Source: an uncultured Alphaproteobacteria bacterium
Lineage (GTDB): Bacteria > Pseudomonadota > Alphaproteobacteria > GCA-2731375
NCBI GenBank assembly: GCA_913049615.1
Contig: CAJWZI010000130.1
Coordinates: 1-5,681, forward strand
Length of the DNA stretch: 5,681 bases
Direction: 5' to 3'
Both the position numbers and the translations under genes were made by a program. Under the pieces are notes generated by a model. The model was not told where the DNA came from. It made no database searches and was given only the letters and a program-made list of their open reading frames with translations. Positions 1 to 5,681 of the stretch are shown one piece after another; positions within the stretch are counted from its first letter, which is position 1, and each line of letters opens with the position of its first letter.

Positions 1-2226
1 ATTGGTGCTCCGACTCGAGCCCAATCGGCTACCGCCGTGGCTATCGCCCGCATCAACGTGCAGGGCAATCAGCGGATTGAGGCGCAGACCGTTAAGTCCT
101 ATATGTCGATCTCACCAGGCGAACCCTACAGTTCCCGTCTCGTTGATCAATCTCTGAAAAGACTATTTGCCACCGGACTGTTCGCGGATGTTTCTATTCG
201 CCGTCTAGGGAACATCCTGGTAGTGAGCGTGGTCGAAAATCCGATCATCAACCGTTTGGCATTTGAAGGAAACCGTCGGATCGCTGATGACGCGCTGGAA
301 ACTGAGGTGCAATTGCGGCCGCGCATCGTTTATACCCGTAGCCGTGTCCAGGCGGATGTGCAACGCATTCTACAGGTGTACCGCCGTAACGGTCGTTTCG
401 CGGCGTCCGTTGAGCCCAAGGTGGTACAACTGGAGCAGAACCGAGTTGATTTAATTTTTGAAATAAATGAAGGTCGCGTCACTGGAGTGCGACGTATCGA
501 TTTCATTGGCAATCGGAATTTTAGTGACGGGAAATTGCGTTCCGTCATGGCAACCAAGGAGTCGCGTTGGTATCGTTTTTTTTCATCAGATGACACATAT
601 GACCCGGACCGTGTCACCTTGGACCGCGAGCTTTTGCGGAAATTCTATCTGGAACGGGGATTTGCGGATTTCAGGGTGCTTTCTGCGGTGGCTGACTTGA
701 CACATGATCGTTCTGAATTTTTCATAACATTCACAGTTGAGGAAGGTGAACTCTACAAATTTGGCGAGGTCGATATTTCCACTTCATTGAAGGATCTCGA
801 CCCAAAATTATTGCACGGGTTTCTCGATGTAGTAGTAGGCGAGACCTACAATGCCGAGAAAATTGAACGAAGTTTAGGAAGACTAAATTTCGCTGTCGGT
901 CAGCTTGGATATGCGTTTGTGGACATACGTCCACGTGTGAAACGACGCCGGGATGACAGGGTGATTGATCTTGTGTTTGAGATTATCGAGGGGCCGCGGG
1001 TCCATGTCGACCGGATCAATATTACAGGCAACGTGCGAACCCTGGACGAAGTTATCCGCCGGGAAATAAAGCTAGTAGAAGGCGACGCCTTCAATACCGC
1101 AAAGCTGCGCCGGTCTCGACGGCAAATTCAGCGCTTAGGTTTTTTTGACAAGGTGGATATAACGCAAAAAAAGGGTGGGACACCGGACAAGGCAATTATT
1201 GATGTCAATGTACAGGAGCGTTCGACCGGTGAACTGAGTTTCGGTGTTGGTCTGTCGACAACGGAAAACGTGGTCGGCGACATCTCGATACGGGAACGCA
1301 ACCTGCTGGGCAAAGCTCAGGATTTGCGTCTCACTCTTGGGTTATCCACCAGCCGACAGCAGCTGGACCTGTCCTTCACGGAGCCATATTTCCTTGATAG
1401 GAATTTGGCTGCCGGTTTTGATGTTTTCAGCTTCAAGCAAGATCAACAGGACCGATCTTCCTTCGACGAACAGGCTGATGGTTTTAAGCTTCGGACACGG
1501 TTTCCCATTACCGAGAATCTGAAACAAGGTGTGCGCTACACATTGCGCAACGACAAGATTAAGAACATTAATAACAGAACGTCACAATTCATCCTTCTCG
1601 ATGAGGGCGAATTCGTGACCTCGTCTGTAGGCTACACTTTGACATATGATACTCGTGACGACATTGCCTTGCCGAGTACTGGCATCATCATTCGTGGCGG
1701 CCAGGAATTCGCCGGCCTGGGCGGCGATATCCGGTATATCCAGAGCACTGCAAAACTCGCCTATTATTATCCCTTTACCTATGATGTGGTTGGGAATGTA
1801 ACATTAGCGGGGGGCAACATCATTGGACTGGATCAAAATGTTCGCGTTTTGAACCGATTTTTTCTCGGCGGTGATACTTTCCGAGGGTTCGAATCCGGTG
1901 GAGTAGGACCCAGAGACGCTGTTTCGAAAGATTCTATTGGTGGTAACACATACGCAGTCTTGACGGGTGAAATGCGCTTTCCCATCGGTTTGCCGAACGA
2001 ATTTGGCGTGTTAGGGCGAGCGTTTACCCAGATGGGAACCCTTTTAGATCCGGATGTTAGCGGACGTGACTTACAGGACTCCAATAGCTTGAGGCTGAGT
2101 ATAGGCGTTGGGCTTTCGTGGCGCTCACCCTTTGGGCCAATTCGTATCGATATGGCCCAGGCTGTGCTTAAGGAAGACTTCGACAAAGATGAATTTTTCC
2201 AGTTTAGTTTTGGCACGAGATTCTGA
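1..2226 (+). CDS. bamA: Outer membrane protein assembly factor BamA, 5'-truncated by the window edge
   Basis: BamA (Omp85 family) is the central subunit of the BAM complex and folds and inserts beta-barrel proteins into the outer membrane. The frame is open from base 1 and 741 residues are visible. A GTG at 37 is in frame, but the residues before it (IGAPTRAQSATA) look like the end of a signal peptide, with likely cleavage after TRA, so the true start lies upstream. Five POTRA repeats follow, at roughly bases 40-240, 241-480, 481-753, 754-1002 and 1003-1230, each with the typical pattern of a GN turn, a helix pair and a closing strand (for example FEGNRRI, FIGNRNF, ITGNVRT). The barrel runs from about 1231 to the stop. 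It contains YDTRDD (1645-1662) and the loop-6 motif FRGF (1879-1890), equivalent to VRGF in Escherichia coli, and ends FQFSFGTRF with the C-terminal Phe expected of barrel proteins. Family assignment is secure; only the N-terminal signal sequence is missing. Confidence 0.96.
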   Translation: MGAPTRAQSATAVAIARINVQGNQRIEAQTVKSYMSISPGEPYSSRLVDQSLKRLFATGLFADVSIRRLGNILVVSVVENPIINRLAFEGNRRIADDALETEVQLRPRIVYTRSRVQADVQRILQVYRRNGRFAASVEPKVVQLEQNRVDLIFEINEGRVTGVRRIDFIGNRNFSDGKLRSVMATKESRWYRFFSSDDTYDPDRVTLDRELLRKFYLERGFADFRVLSAVADLTHDRSEFFITFTVEEGELYKFGEVDISTSLKDLDPKLLHGFLDVVVGETYNAEKIERSLGRLNFAVGQLGYAFVDIRPRVKRRRDDRVIDLVFEIIEGPRVHVDRINITGNVRTLDEVIRREIKLVEGDAFNTAKLRRSRRQIQRLGFFDKVDITQKKGGTPDKAIIDVNVQERSTGELSFGVGLSTTENVVGDISIRERNLLGKAQDLRLTLGLSTSRQQLDLSFTEPYFLDRNLAAGFDVFSFKQDQQDRSSFDEQADGFKLRTRFPITENLKQGVRYTLRNDKIKNINNRTSQFILLDEGEFVTSSVGYTLTYDTRDDIALPSTGIIIRGGQEFAGLGGDIRYIQSTAKLAYYYPFTYDVVGNVTLAGGNIIGLDQNVRVLNRFFLGGDTFRGFESGGVGPRDAVSKDSIGGNTYAVLTGEMRFPIGLPNEFGVLGRAFTQMGTLLDPDVSGRDLQDSNSLRLSIGVGLSWRSPFGPIRIDMAQAVLKEDFDKDEFFQFSFGTRF

Positions 2227-2247
2227 GACGATGCTGGATACGTGGTC

Positions 2248-2799
2248 ATGCGCAGTTATTTGAGCCGAATTTTACTGGCACAGCTCATTTCGTTGGGAAT
2301 AATGGGCATGCCTTTAGCACAAGATTTACCGAGGGCGGTAGTCGCGGTGCTTGACTATGCCAGGATTCTTAAAGTTTCAGATGCGGCCAAGGGTGTCGGT
2401 CGACAGATACGGCAATACCGGGACGGATTTGCTGAGGAGATTCGTGCGGACGAGCTGCGGCTTCGCGCGGCTGAAACTACTCTAAAGCGAGAGCGCAGCG
2501 GGCTGAGCCCCGGCGATTTCGAGAAACGCCGGCGAGAGTTTCGAGAAGAGGTCCTCGCCGCGCAAAAGCGTGGGCAGAATCGCAAACGGCAATTGGACCG
2601 AGCGTTTAAGAAGGCCATGGATCAAATTCAGGGAACGGTCATTCCGATCGTGCAGGCAATGACAAAGGCAGAGGGATACACGCTCGTTGTTGACAAATCC
2701 CAGGTCCTCTTCGCCAGCCGTGCGCTGGATATTACTGATAAAGTTCTGCTGAAACTTAATCGGAAACTACGCACGGTTACGGTTCCAAAACCGCAATAG
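2248..2799 (+). CDS. skp: Skp/OmpH-family periplasmic chaperone
   Basis: Skp/OmpH proteins are small periplasmic trimers that bind unfolded outer-membrane proteins after Sec export and keep them soluble until BAM takes them. From ATG 2248 the product is 183 residues, close to the usual 160-200. Residues 1-24 form a signal peptide: MRSYLSR is the basic n-region, then a hydrophobic stretch, with likely cleavage at PLA|QD. The mature part starts with a strand (AVVAVLDYARIL). A long, highly charged, Arg/Lys/Glu-rich helical region follows (about residues 50-125), which fits the coiled-coil tentacles, and the chain closes with helix and strand (YTLVVDKSQVLFAS) as in the OmpH fold. A GTG at 2242 is in frame, but ATG 2248 is preferred because a weak GGA at 2236-2238 lies 9 bases before it and only 3 before the GTG. 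The gene lies 21 bases after bamA in the same frame, and its position between bamA and lpxD supports the call. Sequence conservation in this family is low, so the assignment relies on architecture plus context. Confidence 0.9.
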   Translation: MRSYLSRILLAQLISLGIMGMPLAQDLPRAVVAVLDYARILKVSDAAKGVGRQIRQYRDGFAEEIRADELRLRAAETTLKRERSGLSPGDFEKRRREFREEVLAAQKRGQNRKRQLDRAFKKAMDQIQGTVIPIVQAMTKAEGYTLVVDKSQVLFASRALDITDKVLLKLNRKLRTVTVPKPQ

Positions 2800-2820
2800 T
2801 TGGGACGTTAGTGACGGCAC

Positions 2821-3858
2821 ATGGCTGACCAAAGATTCTTCAATCGTGTGGGTCCATTTTCATTGGGAAAATTGGCTGCTCTTAGCGATGGCGAACTTAA
2901 TGACCCTGACCAGGAGGATTTTGTCGTCAAAGATATCGCCGCATTGGAAAGCGCCCAGGCTGACGACCTAAGTTTTCTTGATAACAAGGCCTATCTGGAT
3001 GCCTTCAAAGTTAGCAAGGCCGGCGCAGCGGTTGTCATGGCTCGTTACGCAGACAAGGCACCGCAGGGCATGGCCCTCATCCTATCCGAACAGCCCTACC
3101 GTACCTTTGCCCTGATTGCCCAAGAATTTTATCCAAGGCCACGGCCTGTCGCTGGCTTGTCCGATGCGGCAATTGTGGAGGCAGGAACGGTTGTTGGAAC
3201 CGATTGCCAGATCGAAGCCGGCGCAGTTGTCGCCGCAGGTGCAGAATTGGGTGCTCGTTGTATTGTCGGTGCTAACGCGACCATCGGCTCAAATGTCGTT
3301 TTGGGAGATGATTGTTTTGTCGGCGCTAATGGTTCCCTTTCGCATTGCCATATCGGAGACCGCGTAACCCTCCATCCCGGCGTTCGCATAGGTCAGGACG
3401 GGTTCGGATTCGCCATTGACTCGGCGGGTCATGTCAAGGTGCCTCAGGTAGGGCGCGTGTTAATCGGCGACGATTGCGACATCGGCGCGAACACTACGAT
3501 TGACCGCGGTTCTATGCGCGATACCGTGATTGGGCCTGGATGCTGGATTGATAATTTGGTGCAAATCGGGCACAACGTGGAAGTGGGTCGAGGATGTATA
3601 ATTGCCGCGATGGCTGGCATTTCGGGCAGTACGAAAGTGGGTAATTTCGTTGCGATTGGCGGTCAAGTTGGGCTGGCCGGCCATTTGAATATTGGCGATG
3701 GCGCGCAGATCGCCGCGCAAAGCGGCATCATGACCGATGTGCAACCGGGCGTGACGTTATGTGGCACTCCGGCAGTGCCAATTAAGGAATTCTTTCGGCA
3801 AGTGGCGACGCTGCGGAAATTATCGCAAAGTCGTGGCAAAAATGAGGGCACGAATTGA
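2821..3858 (+). CDS. lpxD: UDP-3-O-(3-hydroxyacyl)glucosamine N-acyltransferase LpxD
   Basis: LpxD catalyses the third step of lipid A synthesis in the cytoplasm, moving a 3-hydroxyacyl chain from ACP to the 2-amino group of UDP-3-O-acyl-glucosamine. The product is 345 residues, normal for the family. In-frame stops at 2809 and 2812 make ATG 2821 the first possible start; the Shine-Dalgarno is weak (GACGG at 2813-2817). The N-terminal uridine-binding domain (about residues 5-110) carries F52, N55 and Y58 in [10 protein letters not shown], with the spacing of the nucleotide-contacting residues described in Chlamydia LpxD. From about residue 115 hexapeptide repeats form a left-handed parallel beta-helix, including GQDGFGFA and [15 protein letters not shown]251 in [10 protein letters not shown] matches the catalytic His239 of E. 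coli, and H288 in LAGH matches His276. The C-terminal helical tail ([19 protein letters not shown]) is typical. By my alignment the residue at the E. coli Met290 ruler position is Gly302. The stop overlaps the fabZ start. Confidence 0.97.
   Translation: MADQRFFNRVGPFSLGKLAALSDGELNDPDQEDFVVKDIAALESAQADDLSFLDNKAYLDAFKVSKAGAAVVMARYADKAPQGMALILSEQPYRTFALIAQEFYPRPRPVAGLSDAAIVEAGTVVGTDCQIEAGAVVAAGAELGARCIVGANATIGSNVVLGDDCFVGANGSLSHCHIGDRVTLHPGVRIGQDGFGFAIDSAGHVKVPQVGRVLIGDDCDIGANTTIDRGSMRDTVIGPGCWIDNLVQIGHNVEVGRGCIIAAMAGISGSTKVGNFVAIGGQVGLAGHLNIGDGAQIAAQSGIMTDVQPGVTLCGTPAVPIKEFFRQVATLRKLSQSRGKNEGTN
3844..3848 (+). promoter_or_regulatory. Ribosome binding site for fabZ, inside lpxD
   Basis: GAGGG lies within the last codons of lpxD with 9 bases between it and ATG 3858. 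It is the clearest Shine-Dalgarno sequence in the window. It favours ATG 3858 as the fabZ start over the in-frame TTG at 3855, although the spacing to TTG (6 bases) is also workable. Together with the TGATG stop-start overlap it suggests that fabZ translation is coupled to lpxD. Confidence 0.6.
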
Positions 3859-4325
3859 TGCGAGAGGAAGTGGACGCGGCAAAGGCTGATGCCATAGATA
3901 TCCGCCGGATTATGGAAATGATCCCACATCGTTATCCCATGTTGTTGGTGGACCGCGTGGTGGACATCGTTCCTGGTGCGAGCGCTATCGGCATTAAAAA
4001 TATTACAATCAACGAACCGCAATTCCAGGGCCACTTTCCGCAGCAGGCCGTAATGCCAGGGGTGCTGTTAGTCGAAGCGATGGCCCAGACGGCAGGAATT
4101 CTTGTTGTCCATTCCCTTGGCGAAGAGGCTGAGGGCAAAATGGTCTATTTTTTGTCGATCGACAAATGCCGGTTTCGTCGGCCCGTAGTACCCGGTGACG
4201 TAATACATATTCACGTCACCAAGGAACAGGCAAGGGGTAATGTCTGGCGTTTCCAAGGTAAGGTCTATGCGGAAGGGCAACTGTGCAGCGAGGCGGAATT
4301 TGCCGCCATGTTGGTCGAAGAATAA
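3858..4325 (+). CDS. fabZ: 3-hydroxyacyl-[acyl-carrier-protein] dehydratase FabZ
   Basis: FabZ dehydrates (3R)-3-hydroxyacyl-ACP to trans-2-enoyl-ACP in type II fatty acid elongation, in the cytoplasm. It shares its substrate pool with LpxA and LpxD, so its level helps set the balance between phospholipid and lipid A. From ATG 3858 the product is 155 residues, slightly longer than the roughly 150 of E. coli because of a short N-terminal extension ([12 protein letters not shown]). The hot-dog fold signatures are present: IRRIMEMIPHRYPMLLVDRV at residues 15-34, then the active-site segment FQGHFPQQAVMPGVLLVEAMAQ. H59 and E73 are 14 residues apart, as are the catalytic His54 and Glu68 of E. coli. 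VYFLSIDKCRFRRPVVPGD is the usual central segment. The gene overlaps the lpxD stop by one base (TGATG), and GAGGG at 3844-3848 serves as its Shine-Dalgarno. FabA is an alternative dehydratase, but the length, motifs and neighbours all indicate FabZ. Confidence 0.97.
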   Translation: MREEVDAAKADAIDIRRIMEMIPHRYPMLLVDRVVDIVPGASAIGIKNITINEPQFQGHFPQQAVMPGVLLVEAMAQTAGILVVHSLGEEAEGKMVYFLSIDKCRFRRPVVPGDVIHIHVTKEQARGNVWRFQGKVYAEGQLCSEAEFAAMLVEE

Positions 4326-4334
4326 GAAAAAGCC

Positions 4335-5135
4335 ATGACGAACATTCATCAGACCGCGATCGTGGAAGACGGTGCCACCCTTGGGGACGGCGTGCAAATT
4401 GGTCCTTATTGCATTGTCAGTGCCGACGTCAACTTGGGCGATGGCGTTGTCCTCGATAGCCACGTGGTCATCGACGGCCGCACCACGATTGGGCCTAACT
4501 GCCGAATATTTCCCTTCGCCGCTATTGGGACGGCTCCACAGGACACCAAATATGCAGAAGAACCTTCGGAATTGATCATAGGAGCGAACAATATTATTCG
4601 CGAGCATGTTACCATTCACCCGGGTACAGCGGGCGGTGCCATGTGCACGCGGATCGGTAACAACTGCCTTTTCATGGTGGGCGCCCACGTGGCACATGAT
4701 TGTCTGATTGGCGACCACGTCATTCTTATCAATAATGTGGGCCTGGGCGGCCATGTGGAGGTCCAGGATCGCGCAATACTGGGCGCCATGTCGGGCGTGC
4801 ATCAATTTTGCCGCGTCGGCAGGCACGCTATGATTGGGGGCAAGTCGGCAGTGATAAGCGATGTTATCCCATATGGCTCTGTCGTAGGTAATCGTGCGTA
4901 TTTGAGCGGTCTAAACATCATTGGCCTGAAGCGCCGGGGATTTGGGCGCAACGAAATTCACGGCCTACGAGCTGCGTACCGGCTTTTGTTCGCACAAGAA
5001 GGCACCATGCAAGAGCGACTGGTGGATGTAGCCAACATGTTTGCGGACCACGAACAGGTGATGGAAATCGTGACGTTCATACGGGCGGATTCATCTCGAG
5101 CCTTATGCCAGCCGAAATTGGACCGTGCTGACTAA
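4335..5135 (+). CDS. lpxA: Acyl-ACP--UDP-N-acetylglucosamine O-acyltransferase LpxA
   Basis: LpxA performs the first step of lipid A synthesis, transferring a 3-hydroxyacyl chain from ACP to the 3-OH of UDP-GlcNAc in the cytoplasm as a homotrimer. The product is 266 residues against 262 in E. coli. Residues 1 to about 190 are hexapeptide repeats of a left-handed beta-helix (IHQTAIVEDGATLGDGVQIG onward). H121 in AHVAHDC matches the catalytic His125 of E. coli; H140 (LGGHV) and H156 (GVHQFC) match His144 and His160. The marker segment GLNIIGLKRRGF starts the C-terminal helical domain. G169 sits at the position of E. coli Gly173, the acyl-chain ruler. The fabZ stop at 4323-4325 is in the same frame, so ATG 4335 is the first possible start. 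The 9-base gap (GAAAAAGCC) has no good Shine-Dalgarno, so reinitiation by ribosomes leaving fabZ is likely. The last 11 bases overlap lpxI. Confidence 0.97.
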   Translation: MTNIHQTAIVEDGATLGDGVQIGPYCIVSADVNLGDGVVLDSHVVIDGRTTIGPNCRIFPFAAIGTAPQDTKYAEEPSELIIGANNIIREHVTIHPGTAGGAMCTRIGNNCLFMVGAHVAHDCLIGDHVILINNVGLGGHVEVQDRAILGAMSGVHQFCRVGRHAMIGGKSAVISDVIPYGSVVGNRAYLSGLNIIGLKRRGFGRNEIHGLRAAYRLLFAQEGTMQERLVDVANMFADHEQVMEIVTFIRADSSRALCQPKLDRAD

Positions 5136-5681
5136 GCTAGGCATATTGGCCGGTAGGGGCGCATTGCCTGGCCAAATCGTGCGGGCTTGCCAGTCGGTGG
5201 GTCGGGAAATCTTCGTAATTGCATTCAATGGCGAGACTGATCCATCGACTGTCGCTGCGGGTGTCCACCATGAGTGGGTTGACCTGCCCACTGTCGGGCG
5301 AACAATAAGACTGCTGAAAGAGGCGGACGTGGTGGAACTAGTGATGATCGGGCCCGTCGGGCGGCCGGAATTCAGTAAGCTGAAGCCGGATTGGCATGGC
5401 GCTAAGTTGCTGCCCCGAGTAATCAAGGCGGCGCGTAAAGGCGACGATGCCATTATGAAAGTGGTGATCGAGGATCTGGAGCAGCATGGTTTTACAATTC
5501 TAGGGGCGCAAGATATCCTATCGAATCTTGGTGCACCGTTGGGCGTCATTGGTGTTCACGAACCCAATACTGGTGACCGGACTGATATCACCCGCGGCAT
5601 GGATGTGGTGGCGCAATTGGGTGTTATGGATATCGGGCAGGCCGCCGTTGTGCGGGATGGTTATGTGTTGGGTGTGGAGGC
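5125..5681 (+). CDS. lpxI: UDP-2,3-diacylglucosamine pyrophosphatase LpxI (DUF1009 family), 3'-truncated
   Basis: LpxI hydrolyses UDP-2,3-diacylglucosamine to lipid X and UMP. It performs the same step as LpxH in E. coli but is an unrelated protein, first characterised in Caulobacter crescentus. The window shows 185 complete codons of a protein that is usually about 270-285 residues. The N-terminal domain begins LGILAGRGALPGQIVRACQ, matching the family's glycine-rich opening, and includes GRTIRLLKEADVVELVMIG. The C-terminal domain begins near residue 137 and contains DITRGMDVVAQLGVMDIGQAAVVRDGYVLGVEA, a strong family signature. The Asp reported as essential in Caulobacter LpxI (D225) should fall past the right edge. 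The GTG at 5125 is the best start because it places the conserved LGILAG at residue 5; no ATG is available nearby in frame. It overlaps lpxA by 11 bases and has only a poor Shine-Dalgarno. Position after lpxA supports the call, and lpxB would be expected next. Confidence 0.93.
   Translation, partial: MLTKLGILAGRGALPGQIVRACQSVGREIFVIAFNGETDPSTVAAGVHHEWVDLPTVGRTIRLLKEADVVELVMIGPVGRPEFSKLKPDWHGAKLLPRVIKAARKGDDAIMKVVIEDLEQHGFTILGAQDILSNLGAPLGVIGVHEPNTGDRTDITRGMDVVAQLGVMDIGQAAVVRDGYVLGVE

Noticed and set aside
576..583. Run of eight T in bamA
   Set aside because: The run encodes part of the conserved RFFS segment of POTRA3 and the frame continues normally on both sides, so there is no frameshift. 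It is too weak to call functional.
2227..2247. Possible terminator or promoter between bamA and skp
   Set aside because: The 21-base gap has no hairpin with a T run and no recognisable -35/-10 pair; the same is true of 2800-2820 and 4326-4334.
1833..2249. 138-codon minus-strand frame covering the end of bamA and the skp start
   Set aside because: It mirrors conserved barrel codons, including the C-terminal strand, and shows no domain or credible ribosome binding site.
3163..3750. Repetitive I-G-x-x sequence in lpxD, and similar in lpxA, as a possible DNA repeat array
   Set aside because: The periodicity is the protein hexapeptide repeat of the left-handed beta-helix; the DNA itself is not repeated closely enough to be a repeat element.
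4068..4826. 252-codon open frame on the minus strand across fabZ and lpxA
   Set aside because: It lies wholly antisense to two well-supported genes, crosses their junction, and its translation (rich in His, Ala and Asp) shows no recognisable domain. It is a by-product of the codon use on the + strand.
5103..5549. 148-codon open frame on the minus strand opposite lpxI
   Set aside because: It is antisense to the LpxI frame, which has clear family motifs; the minus-strand product is Ser/Thr/Pro-rich and looks like no known protein.

Overview
This window is a housekeeping outer-membrane biogenesis locus from a Gram-negative bacterium, read entirely on the + strand. The order is bamA (5' end cut off), skp/ompH, lpxD, fabZ, lpxA, lpxI (3' end cut off). 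The bamA-skp-lpxD-fabZ-lpxA core is widely conserved in Proteobacteria. LpxI, rather than a LpxH-type hydrolase, directly after lpxA points to an Alphaproteobacterium, perhaps a Rhodospirillales-like lineage. That placement rests on gene order and protein character only. Base composition looks moderate, with roughly half G+C by eye.

Layout: 1-2226 is the outer-membrane assembly factor BamA, with five POTRA domains and a 16-strand-type barrel ending in a C-terminal Phe. After a 21-base gap, 2248-2799 encodes a small secreted Skp/OmpH-type chaperone. After another 21 bases, 2821-3858 is LpxD. Its stop codon overlaps the start of fabZ (3858-4325) in a TGATG junction. Nine bases later lpxA runs 4335-5135, and lpxI begins inside the end of lpxA with a GTG at 5125, continuing past the right edge. 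No gap exceeds 21 bases, and I see no terminator, internal promoter, RNA gene, mobile element, repeat array or CRISPR. The genes are most simply one operon whose promoter lies to the left of the window.

How the genes work together: FabZ dehydrates 3-hydroxyacyl-ACP towards membrane phospholipids and so competes with LpxA and LpxD, which use 3-hydroxyacyl-ACP to build lipid A. LpxA adds the first acyl chain to UDP-GlcNAc, LpxD adds the second after LpxC deacetylation (lpxC is not in this window), and LpxI cleaves UDP-2,3-diacylglucosamine to lipid X. Skp and BamA handle the protein side of the same membrane by escorting and inserting beta-barrel proteins.

I found no sign of a previously undescribed system. 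The points worth a second look are modest: use of LpxI, a Gly at the LpxD acyl-chain ruler position, an in-frame A_AAA_AAG heptamer in bamA, and translation-coupled gene junctions.
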